Origin: JAJYTI01 sp035302145
Lineage (GTDB): Bacteria; Bacteroidota; Bacteroidia; Flavobacteriales; Flavobacteriaceae
Reading direction: 5' to 3'
Length of the DNA stretch: 26,030 bases
Assembly (NCBI GenBank): GCA_035302145.1
Contig: DATGSX010000024.1
Location: forward strand, 1 to 26,030
The position numbers and the translations under genes were made by a program. This document shows, piece by piece, positions 8,237 to 16,861 of the stretch. Within the stretch, counting starts at the first letter, position 1. Each line of letters opens with the position of its first letter. The notes below the pieces were generated by a model. The model saw only the letters and a program-made list of their open reading frames with translations, made no database searches and was not told where the DNA came from.

Positions 8237-10306
8237 ATGAGTCAGAAAAAATTGAAGATAGATAAAGAGATTTTAAAAGGTGCTTATACGCATCTTGTCA
8301 CGGCTATGGCCATGTCGGAATTGTATGAGGAGAACAAAGAAGTAACCTCCAAATATGTTCATGCTACCTCTCGAGGTCACGAGATTATTCAGTTGGCTAT
8401 TGGCATGCAGCTATTGCCGCAAGATTATGTGTATCCATATTACCGTGATGATTCGATTTTATTAGGAATAGGGATGACCCCTTACGATTTAATGCTTCAA
8501 TTATTGGCCAAACGTGACGATCCGTTTTCTGGAGGTCGCACGTATTATTCTCATCCTAGTTTAAAGGACGAAGACAAACCAAAAATACCACATCAAAGCT
8601 CTGCCACCGGCATGCAAGCCATTCCAGCCACTGGTGCAGCGATGGGAATGCAGTATAAAGAAAAAATGAAGATGCATAACCCCGATCAACAACCACCCGT
8701 AGTGGTTTGTTCTATTGGCGATGCGTCTATGACCGAAGGGGAGGTGTCTGAGGCACTGCAAATGGCAGCTTTGCATCAGTTTCCTATTCTATACTTAGTG
8801 CAGGATAATGAGTGGGATATCAGTGCTTACAAAACCGAAGTAAGAGCACAGAATGCTGCTGAATATGCTAAAGGATTTAAAGGAATAGAGGCTTTAAGTA
8901 TCGATGGTACCAACTTCGAAGAGTCTTATACTACGCTACAAAATGTTTTAGAAACCATCCGTAAAGAACGCCGTCCATTTTTGGTTCATGCTACGGTACC
9001 ATTGCTTAACCATCACACTTCTGGAGTGCGAATGGAGTGGTATAGAGATGATTTAGACGAGGCTAGAAAAGACGATCCTTATCCAAAGTTCCGTGCTTAT
9101 TTACTAGAAAAAGGTTTTACCGAGAAGGAGTTAGATGTCATGGAAGAGGAAGCAAAAGCTCTAGTGCAAAAAGATTACGAACGAGCACAACAAGCAGATG
9201 AGCCTACCCCTGAAGATTTATATACGCATGATTTTGCACCAACTGAGATTACCGAAGAACAAGGTGAGCGAAGTCCTAAAGGAGCAGATTCTGTAGTAAT
9301 GGTAGACTCTGCCTTGTTTGCTATAGAAGAAATAATGAACGACCATCCTGAGAGTTTGCTTTACGGACAAGATGTAGGAGCAAGGCTGGGAGGAGTTTTT
9401 AGAGAAGCAGCTACTTTGGCTCAGAAGTTTGGAGATCATCGTGTGTTCAATACCCCAATTCAAGAAGCCTTTATTATTGGCTCTACAGTTGGGATGAGTG
9501 CCGTAGGGTTAAAACCATTTGTTGAGGTGCAATTCGCCGATTATATCTGGCCAGGCTTAAATCAATTGTTTACCGAGGTAAGTCGTAGTAACTACTTATC
9601 CAATGGTAAATGGCCGGTTTCTATGGTATTGCGTGTGCCTATCGGTGCTTATGGAAGTGGTGGTCCTTACCACTCTTCGTCGGTAGAAAGCGTGGTAGCG
9701 AGTATTCGTGGAATTAAAATTGTATACCCAAGCAATGGAGCGGATTTAAAAGGATTAATGAAGTCTGCATATTACGATCCAAACCCAGTTGTTATTTTTG
9801 AACACAAAGGATTGTATTGGAGTAAAATGCCAGGTACTAAACGGGCAACTACCCCAGAACCTTCTGCAGATTATAGAGTCCCGATTGGAAAAGCTAATGT
9901 AGTACAAGAAATATGGAAGCAAGAAGGCGAGGAGACCCTAAGTATTATCACCTATGGTATGGGCGTACACTGGGCAATGGAGGCTACCAAAGAATTAGGT
10001 TTAGAAAAGCAAGTAGAAGTAGTAGACCTTCGTAGTTTACATCCGTTAGATTATGATACGGTTTTTACTTCGGTTAAGAAAACTAATAAATGTTTGGTGC
10101 TCACAGAGGAATCTACCGAAAACAGTTTTGCTTATGCCTTAGCAGGATCGATCCAAGAAGAGTGTTTCCAAAGCTTAGACGGGCCAGTAGCGGTATTGGG
10201 TAGTGCCAATGTTCCTGCCATTCCTTTGAATGCTACTTTGGAAGATACCATGGTACCATCGATAGAGAAAGTAAAGGAAAAAATCCTGGAAATAGTAGCC
10301 TATTAA
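8237..10306 (+). CDS. Fused E1 alpha/beta subunits of branched-chain 2-oxoacid dehydrogenase
   Basis: This thiamine-diphosphate enzyme decarboxylates branched 2-oxo acids and acylates the E2 lipoyl group. Most bacteria use separate alpha and beta chains; here 689 residues hold both. The alpha part (about 1-330) has the TPP/Mg motif starting GDASMTEGEVSEA at residue 161 and ending at DNEW. A linker rich in Glu/Thr/Pro follows, then the beta part from about residue 352 (DSALFAIEEIMNDHP, LYGQDVGARLGGVFREA) through RVPIGAYGSGGPYHSSS to the C-terminal transketolase domain (VEVVDLRSLHPLDYDTV, LVLTEEST). The fusion is the common arrangement in Bacteroidota. It is the last gene of the E2-ilvE-E1 operon; E3 is not in the window. 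Confidence 0.94.
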   Translation: MSQKKLKIDKEILKGAYTHLVTAMAMSELYEENKEVTSKYVHATSRGHEIIQLAIGMQLLPQDYVYPYYRDDSILLGIGMTPYDLMLQLLAKRDDPFSGGRTYYSHPSLKDEDKPKIPHQSSATGMQAIPATGAAMGMQYKEKMKMHNPDQQPPVVVCSIGDASMTEGEVSEALQMAALHQFPILYLVQDNEWDISAYKTEVRAQNAAEYAKGFKGIEALSIDGTNFEESYTTLQNVLETIRKERRPFLVHATVPLLNHHTSGVRMEWYRDDLDEARKDDPYPKFRAYLLEKGFTEKELDVMEEEAKALVQKDYERAQQADEPTPEDLYTHDFAPTEITEEQGERSPKGADSVVMVDSALFAIEEIMNDHPESLLYGQDVGARLGGVFREAATLAQKFGDHRVFNTPIQEAFIIGSTVGMSAVGLKPFVEVQFADYIWPGLNQLFTEVSRSNYLSNGKWPVSMVLRVPIGAYGSGGPYHSSSVESVVASIRGIKIVYPSNGADLKGLMKSAYYDPNPVVIFEHKGLYWSKMPGTKRATTPEPSADYRVPIGKANVVQEIWKQEGEETLSIITYGMGVHWAMEATKELGLEKQVEVVDLRSLHPLDYDTVFTSVKKTNKCLVLTEESTENSFAYALAGSIQEECFQSLDGPVAVLGSANVPAIPLNATLEDTMVPSIEKVKEKILEIVAY

Positions 10307-10336
10307 TAGTCAAGCCATTCATTATTCTATATTAAA

Positions 10337-10373
10337 CTTAGGATTCTGTGCCACAAAGTATAGGAGTCCTAAG
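10337..10373 (+). terminator. Possible hairpin after the branched-chain operon
   Basis: CTTAGGATTCT at 10337-10347 can pair with GGAGTCCTAAG at 10363-10373 as RNA: 11 pairs including two G-U, around a 15-nt loop. It starts 30 nt after the E1 stop, the right place for a terminator or 3' stabiliser. No clean U tract follows, so termination by itself is uncertain. Confidence 0.4.
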
Positions 10374-10463
10374 GATAGTATGGTATTTTGTAGACTTAAA
10401 TGCTATTTTGTTCGTTAGATAGGTTACTAGTATATTTATTAAAGAAATAAAATTTTCTAAATT

Positions 10464-11561
10464 ATGATGGGGAGACTTGCTTTTGTATGGTCGTTACTTT
10501 TTGTTATTTCTGCAAAAGCACAAGATAATTCACCGACAGCATTATTCACAAAGCTTCAAGAGAAATTACAGGAAGCCTATTCATTAACCTACGATGTGGA
10601 AACACAATATCATTATCGTGGTGAGGATAAGGTAATGCATACCCATTTCAAACAGAAAAAATTATCTTATGACCCATATGCTGGCTACTCGTTCTATAAA
10701 GAGATAGATAAAGACATAAAGATATACTATCACTTCTTGGAGCTTGGGGTCATAGAAGAAAATAAAAACTTACTGAGTGTGTTTGATCACGCTAATGACC
10801 CTACTTTCTCAAGATATGTGAACTCTTACACCAATGACTTAGACAATCTTTGGCGGCTAGCAAGTATAATGGAGAATAACAAAAACTCTTTTTCTTACGA
10901 ATCTAGCGAAGTCATCGGTGGAAAGAAATATTATAAGTTTCGATTGCAAAACTATTTTTTATGGATAGATGCAGCCTCCGAACTGCCATATAAATTAGAA
11001 AGCTTAACTAGAAATGGCAGTGCATTAACTCGTTTATATCGCAATATTCAGTTCAATAAAAATATAGATACCTCTACTTTCAATTATCCTAAAAATGAAG
11101 GACATGTCTTAATTCATCGCGACCCAAATCCAAAACCATTAATTGGAAGTCAAGCAGCAGATTGGACGTTAACTGATGTAAAAAGGAAGACTAGAAGCCT
11201 AGCTGATTTTAAAGATAAACCGATGTTCATAGAAGTTTGGTCTTCGGAATGTAATCATTGTATTGCTTCCATACCTACGGTAAAAGAAATTCATGAAAAT
11301 TATGGGCAGGCTATTCAAGTAGTAACTATCAATATGGATTATGATTTGAAAAAGGCTAAACAAGCTATTCAAGAACACCAATTACCATTTATAGTGTTGA
11401 TGGGCGATGCCTCTTTTTATAGAGACTATCTTATTCGTTCTTTTCCAACGTACTTTGTTGTAGATAAGGATGGTGAAATATTACTTCATGAAAGCGGTGC
11501 TATCCAAAATCAAGCAAAAACTAAGCTTTACCAGATGTTGGATAAAGTGAGTGGAAGATAA
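10464..11561 (+). CDS. Secreted TlpA-like thioredoxin-fold protein
   Basis: This is probably a periplasmic thiol-disulfide oxidoreductase. The N-terminus is a signal peptide (LAFVWSLLFVISAKAQ). Residues about 25-215 form a beta-rich domain (LTYDVETQYHYRGEDK, FLWIDAASELPYKLESL) like the outer-membrane lipoprotein-sorting-type domains often fused to TlpA in Bacteroidota; its ligand is unknown. The C-terminal half starts with the typical AhpC/TSA-Redoxin entry (IGSQAADWTLTDV) and carries the redox motif CNHC at C263/C266 within VWSSECNHCIASIP, and a cis-proline site (SFPTYFVVDKDG). It stands alone between the E1 operon and the bidirectional terminator. A role in cytochrome maturation or oxidative folding is possible but nothing nearby specifies it. 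Confidence 0.85.
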   Translation: MMGRLAFVWSLLFVISAKAQDNSPTALFTKLQEKLQEAYSLTYDVETQYHYRGEDKVMHTHFKQKKLSYDPYAGYSFYKEIDKDIKIYYHFLELGVIEENKNLLSVFDHANDPTFSRYVNSYTNDLDNLWRLASIMENNKNSFSYESSEVIGGKKYYKFRLQNYFLWIDAASELPYKLESLTRNGSALTRLYRNIQFNKNIDTSTFNYPKNEGHVLIHRDPNPKPLIGSQAADWTLTDVKRKTRSLADFKDKPMFIEVWSSECNHCIASIPTVKEIHENYGQAIQVVTINMDYDLKKAKQAIQEHQLPFIVLMGDASFYRDYLIRSFPTYFVVDKDGEILLHESGAIQNQAKTKLYQMLDKVSGR

Positions 11562-11576
11562 TTTCGTTAAAAATAA

Positions 11577-11618
11577 AATGCTCTTAATATTTAGATCCTG
11601 CTAAATATTAAGAGCATT
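11577..11618. terminator. Bidirectional intrinsic terminator
   Basis: A perfect 17-bp stem (11577-11593 with 11602-11618) surrounds an 8-nt loop, with A-rich sequence on the left and TTTTTAA on the right. It lies between the convergent thioredoxin-fold gene and the DUF4136 gene and can serve both. Confidence 0.9.
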
Positions 11619-11653
11619 TTTAATTCCAAACCGTTGGTCAAAACTATTTCAAG

Positions 11654-12184
11654 TTAATCTCTTTGAGGAGGATAAGCTTCTAGAATCTTAGCTACTATTT
11701 CATTAATTCTTTTTTCTTTTTTCTCCATGTCGGTCACTATCAAGTCGGAGTAGCCTATTCCTTGCCAAATCAAACTTTTCTTTTTTGCATCTAGAAAGTC
11801 TATAAACAAAGTTCCTTCGGTGCTTCTGCTTACTTGACTGCTAGGCCCAAATGGGTGATAGTATGGATGCCATCCCCAACCATAATAGTTTTGATAGATA
11901 TCAACTCGTTCTTGTTCCTTAGTGTAAATCCCTATAATAAGTTGTGGGGATTCAGACTTTACCATTCCTTTTGCGGCTAGCTCTCTATCGATTGCACGCA
12001 AAATTCGACGCTTATCCAAGTCGGAGATTTTTGCTGCATCCACAGATGGTTTATGAAAAGCATAGGTGTTATAACTAGTAAAATCTATTTCTTTATCATA
12101 ATCACTCACCACACGGATACCGCTACTACAACTACTTAGAAAGAGTGTCAACGATAAGAATACAATGCTTATTAAACGTTTCAT
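11654..12184 (-). CDS. DUF4136 lipoprotein
   Basis: A 176-residue predicted lipoprotein. The signal peptide ends in a lipobox LSSC with Cys19 as the acylated residue. The mature part follows the DUF4136 pattern: VVSDYDKEIDFTSYNTYAF, then an ILRAIDRELAAKGM helix, a GWGWHPYY aromatic stretch, and GTLFIDFLDAKKKSLIWQG, ending in a helix with IVAKILEAYPP. The function of DUF4136 is unknown; members are envelope proteins. It begins 47 nt downstream of the urocanate hydratase gene on the same strand and may be co-transcribed, though no functional link is evident. Confidence 0.88.
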   Translation of the reverse strand: MKRLISIVFLSLTLFLSSCSSGIRVVSDYDKEIDFTSYNTYAFHKPSVDAAKISDLDKRRILRAIDRELAAKGMVKSESPQLIIGIYTKEQERVDIYQNYYGWGWHPYYHPFGPSSQVSRSTEGTLFIDFLDAKKKSLIWQGIGYSDLIVTDMEKKEKRINEIVAKILEAYPPQRD

Positions 12185-12231
12185 AATGTCTGTTTTTATT
12201 AATGATATACGTTGAGTCTTAAAGCATTAAG

Positions 12232-14211
12232 TTACTTAAAAATATTCATATCTACCTTATTTGGCATGGTAATTTTAAGCAAAGAGTTTTCTTTCATCGC
12301 TCGTTCTATAGCAAAATTCGCTCCTTCATTGCGTGCCCAACTTCTTCTAGCGATACCGTTACTAACGTCCCAGAACAACATCGACTGCAAGTTTTTCTTT
12401 GATTCTTCGCTGCCATCTAGCAACATTCCAAAACCACCGTTTATCGATTCACCCCAACCAACACCACCGCCATTGTGAATGCTTACCCAAGTAGCGCCTC
12501 GGAAACTATCCCCAATTACATTATGTATTGCCATATCTGCTGTGTAGCTGCTTCCATCATAAATATTGGAGGTTTCTCGGTACGGGGAATCGGTGCCGGA
12601 CACATCATGGTGATCACGACCTAATACCACTGGGCCTATTTCTCCTTTAGCGATAGCTTCGTTAAATCTTTCTGCAATTTTAATACGTCCTTCGGAATCT
12701 GCATAGAGAATTCTAGCTTGCGATCCTACTACCAACTTATTGGCTTTTGCACTTTCTATCCAAACGATGTTATCTTTCATCTGTTGTTGAATTTCTTTTG
12801 GTGCCCTTGCGCTTAATTCTTCTAGTACTTCTAGAGCTATTTGATCGGTTTTGTCTAAATCCTCTTCTTTACCTGAGGTGCAAACCCATCGGAATGGGCC
12901 AAATCCAAAATCAAAACACATTGGTCCCATAATATCCTGTACATAACTTGGATAAATAAATCCTGAGTTGTCCTCCTTCATTATATCCGCACCGGCGCGA
13001 GATGCTTCAAGAAGGAATGCATTTCCGTAATCAAAGAAATAGGTGCCTTTATCCGTGTGTTTTTTAATAGCTTTTGCATGCTCTCGTAGGGTTTCTTGAA
13101 CTTTCTCTTTAAAAAGCTCAGGATTACTAGCCATTAGGTCATTGGCCTCTTCATAGGTGTACCCTAGTGGATAATATCCACCAGCCCAAGGATTATGGAG
13201 TGAAGTTTGGTCGCTACCGATAGAGATTTCGATGTTTTGCTCAGCGAAAGCATTCCACACCTCTACGATATTTCCATGATAGGCAATAGATACTACTTCT
13301 TTCTCGGCCTGTGCCTTTTTCACTCGTTGGCATAGGGCGTCTATATCTTCCTCTACAACGTCTACCCAGCCTTGTTTGTGTCTTGTTTCTATTGCTTTTG
13401 CATTTACTTCTGCACAAACGGTAATACACCCAGCTATATTTCCAGCTTTTGGTTGTGCTCCACTCATTCCACCTAGTCCAGAGGTTACAAAAACATTTCC
13501 AGTTGGTTCTTTTTTAATCTTACGGAATGCATTCAGTACGGTAATGGTCGTTCCATGTACAATACCTTGTGGCCCGATATACATATAACTACCCGCAGTC
13601 ATTTGTCCATATTGGGTTACGCCTAGTGCATTGAATTTTTCCCAATCATCTGGCTTGGAGTAATTTGGTATCATCATGCCATTGGTAACTACCACCCTTG
13701 GAGCATTTTCATGAGAAGGGAATAGTCCCATTGGATGTCCAGAGTACATCACCAAGGTTTGCTCATCGGTCATGGTGGCCAAGTATTGCATGGTCAGTAA
13801 ATACTGAGCCCAATTCTGAAATACCGCTCCGTTTCCTCCGTAGGTAATAAGCTCGTGCGGATGTTGTGCAACCTCATAATCTAGGTTGTTTTGTATCATC
13901 AGCATGATAGATTTTGCCTGAAGACTTTTCCCTGGATACGCTTCGATATCTCTAGCATACATTTTATAATCTGGTCGGAATCGGTACATATAAATTCTCC
14001 CATAAGTCTCTAACTCTTCTCGAAACTCAGGAAGTAAGGTTTTGTGATGTTTTGGATCAAAGTAGCGAAGCGCATTCTGCAATGCTAACTGTTTTTCTTT
14101 TTTGTTAAGTATTTGTTTTCGCTTCGGAGCATGGCTTACCGAAGTATCGTAAGGTTTTGCTTCTGGAAGGATATCTGGAATACCCTGTAGTATTTGCTCT
14201 TTAAATGTCAT
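12232..14211 (-). CDS. hutU: Urocanate hydratase
   Basis: Urocanase converts urocanate to imidazolone propionate, the second step of histidine degradation, with tightly bound NAD. About 659 residues, matching the longer urocanases of Bacteroidota. Landmarks are ELITYGGNGAVFQNWAQY, the YSGHPMGLFPS motif, VVVTNGMMIPNYSKPDDWEK, the NAD-binding region VTSGLGGMSGAQPKAG, GSDQTSLHNPWAGGYYP, and a C-terminal GGGVGWGESINGGFGM. The frame stays open upstream to 14301, but ATG at 14211 (MTFKEQILQGIPD) is the family start, and the upstream part would overlap the DUF5522 gene in another frame. Other hut genes (hutH, hutI, hutG) are not in the window. DUF5522 lies 25 nt upstream and DUF4136 downstream on the same strand. 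Confidence 0.96.
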   Translation of the reverse strand: MTFKEQILQGIPDILPEAKPYDTSVSHAPKRKQILNKKEKQLALQNALRYFDPKHHKTLLPEFREELETYGRIYMYRFRPDYKMYARDIEAYPGKSLQAKSIMLMIQNNLDYEVAQHPHELITYGGNGAVFQNWAQYLLTMQYLATMTDEQTLVMYSGHPMGLFPSHENAPRVVVTNGMMIPNYSKPDDWEKFNALGVTQYGQMTAGSYMYIGPQGIVHGTTITVLNAFRKIKKEPTGNVFVTSGLGGMSGAQPKAGNIAGCITVCAEVNAKAIETRHKQGWVDVVEEDIDALCQRVKKAQAEKEVVSIAYHGNIVEVWNAFAEQNIEISIGSDQTSLHNPWAGGYYPLGYTYEEANDLMASNPELFKEKVQETLREHAKAIKKHTDKGTYFFDYGNAFLLEASRAGADIMKEDNSGFIYPSYVQDIMGPMCFDFGFGPFRWVCTSGKEEDLDKTDQIALEVLEELSARAPKEIQQQMKDNIVWIESAKANKLVVGSQARILYADSEGRIKIAERFNEAIAKGEIGPVVLGRDHHDVSGTDSPYRETSNIYDGSSYTADMAIHNVIGDSFRGATWVSIHNGGGVGWGESINGGFGMLLDGSEESKKNLQSMLFWDVSNGIARRSWARNEGANFAIERAMKENSLLKITMPNKVDMNIFK

Positions 14212-14236
14212 AGTACTTAGTATAAAATATATTAAT

Positions 14237-14398
14237 TTACATGGTCTTTTTATCAAAACCATAAGGACAGTGTCTGCAACCACTTTTGCAACAATAACCA
14301 CGTTTTAGGTGATACTGCTCGGTAAAGCACTTATATCCTTCGGGAGTAAGATAATAATCTCCATCCTCTATTTCGATTCTTTTTCGCTTAAAACTCAT
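14237..14398 (-). CDS. DUF5522-like cysteine-rich mini-protein
   Basis: A 53-residue ORF too short for usual gene calling. It reads MSFKRKRIEIEDGDYYLTPE, then a YKCFTEQYHLKRGYCCKSGC segment, then RHCPYGFDKK. The pattern of a CC pair, GC and RHCPYGF is characteristic of the small DUF5522 family, which is common in Bacteroidota and looks metal-binding through its clustered cysteines; the function is not known. It lies 25 nt upstream of hutU on the same strand and 28 nt downstream of the truncated export lipoprotein. Similar short Cys-rich proteins are also found as C-terminal pieces of larger proteins. The family assignment is from memory of the motif. Confidence 0.8.
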   Translation of the reverse strand: MSFKRKRIEIEDGDYYLTPEGYKCFTEQYHLKRGYCCKSGCRHCPYGFDKKTM

Positions 14399-14426
14399 AC
14401 CTACAAAAATAACATTTTTAAGAACA

Positions 14427-14666
14427 TTATTTAAGTCGAGTTTCTATCATTAACTTATACGGACGTACAGCTTCCATATCTGGAGCAGAAACAGTAATAA
14501 TCAATAAGTCGTCCTCTCTTATTGTCGGATTGTTTTGTTGAGTTATGCTATATTGCTCTAACTTGTCAATGTATTGAAAAAACAAAACGTTCTTTGGACT
14601 GGCACAAGAAAATAATGTCGTGAGTAAAACGGTATTAATGATTGCCAAGCATATTTTTCTGAACAT
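14427..14666 (-). pseudogene. Truncated polysaccharide export lipoprotein (Wza/BexD-like), N-terminal fragment
   Basis: The 79-residue product has a signal peptide with lipobox LFSC (Cys21), then SPKNVLFFQYIDKL and IREDDLLIITVSAPDMEAVR. This matches the first strands of Bacteroidota polysaccharide biosynthesis/export lipoproteins, whose usual length is about 250-380 residues with Poly_export and SLBB domains. Here the frame stops soon after the first part of the Poly_export domain, and the following 28 nt lead directly to the DUF5522 start, so the remainder has been deleted rather than frameshifted. It may still be translated as a short lipoprotein. It is consistent with an eroded surface-polysaccharide locus whose other genes lie beyond 18500. 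Confidence 0.72.
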
Positions 14667-15143
14667 AGTGGATGATGTGTTAATTAGTTGTTGTTACTGT
14701 TGGTTATCATATCGAAAACACACAATAAATGTAAGCTATCAAATATAAATAAATGGAATTATAAAAGTATTTCATATGGTGTTGAAGTAAGTGTAAGTGA
14801 TACTAAATGATTACTTCAAAGAAAGAGAATAAGATAAAGTCGCTTAAAGCGAGAGAGGTTTAATAGTTAGTATACGTTTTATAATGACTTTTAAATTGTT
14901 AAATAGAGGTAATGTCGCCGAAAGAAACGTTAGGCGAAAGTTAAACATTAAGTCTGCGAGGCGATTATGTGTTAAGTTTTTAAAAAAAACTTTGCTATTC
15001 TACATGGATATTGCATCTTTGTTTACTAAATTGCAATATAGAGAGGTTACTATTAGGTTTAAATACAGAAAATATATACTTATTAATCCTCTTGTGTTTG
15101 AAAGTATTTTAACTATGTTTGTGCAATAAATAATCTAACCATT
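14667..15143. other. 477-bp divergent intergenic region upstream of ompA
   Basis: It separates the minus-strand export fragment from the OmpA gene. It holds a 9-bp perfect inverted repeat, TTGAAGTAA (14782-14790) and TTACTTCAA (14811-14819), around 20 nt, and the promoter listed at 14991. Several short TCGCC/GGCGA pairs (14913-14965) could form leader structure if transcription begins further upstream. An 81-codon open frame at 14884-15129 is not supported (see rejected items). Confidence 0.5.
14991..15021 (+). promoter_or_regulatory. Bacteroidota-type promoter for ompA
   Basis: TTTG at 14991-14994 is followed after 19 bp by CATCTTTG at 15014-15021, one mismatch from the Bacteroidota -7 consensus TAnnTTTG. 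The predicted leader of the OmpA mRNA would be about 115 nt. Confidence 0.6.
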
Positions 15144-16439
15144 ATGAAAAGAATTACCTTATTATTAAGCCTTTTGGCAGTGGCAGGGATGACTGCCCAG
15201 GAGAGTGAAACTCCATCAGCTTCTAAATCTGAAGCTAAAGCAATTAGCGATTATAACAAATGGTCCATCGATCTTGGTGCAGGTGTAAACAAGCCACTTC
15301 GCCCAATGAAGTCTGGATATTATACCAAAACCCCAGATTTTCTTAATGTACACGCTGGAGTACGTTATATGTTCAACGATAAGTTTGGTCTACAGGCTAA
15401 TGCGTCATATAATGAGTTTAAGGAGGGAGGAAGCAGTCTTCCTTTCAAATCAGAAATGTGGAGTTACGGACTAGATGGTGTTGTAAACCTTGGAAACGTT
15501 CTTGACTTTAAGTCATGGACCAATACCTTTGGTTTACTAGCTCATGCTGGTGCTAGCTACTCTACTTTAAAAGGAAAAGAGCCTGTAAAATCAGATACCG
15601 ATCAAATGGTAACTCTAAATGTTGGAATACAGCCTCAAATTCGTTTAGGAAATCGTGTTGCATTATTCTTAGATGCATCTATACATGGAAATGTTAAGCA
15701 AGATTTAGGATTCGAAGGACAGGCTAGAGGAAGTTCTGTACGTGGATTTGACGGCTACTTTATGACTACTACTGCAGGGATTTCTATCTATTTAGGTGGG
15801 AATGATAAGCATGCAGACTGGGTGTCGGCTGATTATGACGTAGAGAATATGATGGCTGATATGGATCAGCGTTTATCTAAAATTGAAACGGACTTAGTCG
15901 ATAGCGATCAAGATGGTGTTCCAGATTACTTAGATCGTGAGCCAAATACACCTTCGGGAGTTATTGTGGATACCAAAGGACGTGCGATAGATGTTAATCA
16001 GAACGGAATTCCAGATGAGCTTGAAGGAGCTTTAGATCGTCGTTATGCTAGAGCTGGTCAAGCTACTACAGAGTCAAGCTCTGAAAGCGGTACCATCCGT
16101 GATTTAATAAACAACGGATATGTAAACGTATACTTTAAGTTTGACAGCGCACAACCAGAAATTTATTCTCTAGAGGCTATTAACTATTTAGCTACCTATA
16201 TGAAAGAAAATACTGGAGCTAAAGCTGAGTTAATTGGTTATGCAGATTCTGTAGGAAATGCAGATTACAATGCTAACTTATCAGAGCGCAGAGCAAAAGC
16301 AGTATACGACATCCTTATCGCAACTGGAGTTGACGAAAGTCGCTTAACTTACACAGGTGGCGGAGAAGACGATTCTGTAGACAGTGAATCAGTACCAGCA
16401 AGACAATTAGTGCGTCGCGTTACTTTCAAGTTGAAGTAA
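15144..16439 (+). CDS. OmpA-family outer-membrane protein with thrombospondin type-3-like calcium-binding linker
   Basis: An abundant outer-membrane protein that tethers the membrane to peptidoglycan. It has a signal peptide (MKRITLLLSLLAVAGMTAQ), an N-terminal beta-barrel (about residues 32-225, LDLGAGVN-type start at WSIDLGAGVNKPLRP, with alternating strands), then a helix and Asp-rich calcium-binding repeats (DSDQDGVPDYLDREP, DVNQNGIPDELEG, about 252-300), and a C-terminal OmpA domain (VNVYFKFDSAQPEI to the end) with the peptidoglycan-binding pattern LIGYADSVGNADYNANLSER. Length of 431 residues is normal for the Bacteroidota form. It is a single-gene unit with its own promoter and a strong terminator. 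Confidence 0.94.
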   Translation: MKRITLLLSLLAVAGMTAQESETPSASKSEAKAISDYNKWSIDLGAGVNKPLRPMKSGYYTKTPDFLNVHAGVRYMFNDKFGLQANASYNEFKEGGSSLPFKSEMWSYGLDGVVNLGNVLDFKSWTNTFGLLAHAGASYSTLKGKEPVKSDTDQMVTLNVGIQPQIRLGNRVALFLDASIHGNVKQDLGFEGQARGSSVRGFDGYFMTTTAGISIYLGGNDKHADWVSADYDVENMMADMDQRLSKIETDLVDSDQDGVPDYLDREPNTPSGVIVDTKGRAIDVNQNGIPDELEGALDRRYARAGQATTESSSESGTIRDLINNGYVNVYFKFDSAQPEIYSLEAINYLATYMKENTGAKAELIGYADSVGNADYNANLSERRAKAVYDILIATGVDESRLTYTGGGEDDSVDSESVPARQLVRRVTFKLK

Positions 16440-16474
16440 AAAAATTAAATTAAGACACTAAGTCTAAATAATAT

Positions 16475-16510
16475 AAAAAAGCCCTCATGTTAATTCATGA
16501 GGGCTTTTTT
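16475..16510 (+). terminator. Intrinsic terminator of ompA
   Basis: A 15-bp stem (16475-16489 with 16496-16510) with core GCCCTCATG/CATGAGGGC, a 6-nt loop, and a run of T at the 3' side, starting 36 nt after the ompA stop. Confidence 0.93.
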
Positions 16511-16764
16511 AATTCAAGTTCATTGGATTAATAAAATAAGTAAGCCTCCCAAGCATAATTACTAATGGATGTTTCATTATTAACTTTGTAAAACGCTTTT
16601 CAGTAAATTAGCTGATATACAAAATGTTTTCTGAGAAACTACTAGCTTTTATTCTGAGTTCAATTTATTTTTTTAAATAATCTTTACATTCAAAAAGTTT
16701 AGTTTTCTGGTGATGCTCAGATGTTGTCAGAAGTGTTTACTCGTAAAAAAATCAGATAAACTAT

Positions 16765-16795
16765 CACTACTAAACGGATAAAATCAAAAACAAGC
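16765..16795 (+). repeat. Left terminal inverted repeat of the IS4-family element
   Basis: CACTACTA at the outer edge and AAAAACAAGC at the inner edge match the reverse complement of the right end at 18119-18145; the middle differs by substitutions and a few inserted bases. Confidence 0.65.
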
Positions 16796-16861
16796 CTAAT
16801 TCAGTTGTAACCTGCTGAATACCAGTTGTTATTGTAAAAACATAAAAAGAGACTCCCTGTT

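Noticed and set aside
12212..12478. 88-codon plus-strand frame over the 3' end of hutU
   Set aside because: It lies antisense within the conserved urocanase coding sequence and has no motif of its own.
14212..14301. Upstream extension of the hutU frame to 14301
   Set aside because: The family start is MTFKEQILQG at 14211, and the extension is the DUF5522 gene read in another frame.
14884..15129. 81-codon open frame upstream of ompA
   Set aside because: The product is rich in Lys/Arg/Leu/Phe with no recognisable motif, it overlaps the likely ompA promoter, and it fits chance reading of AT-rich leader DNA.
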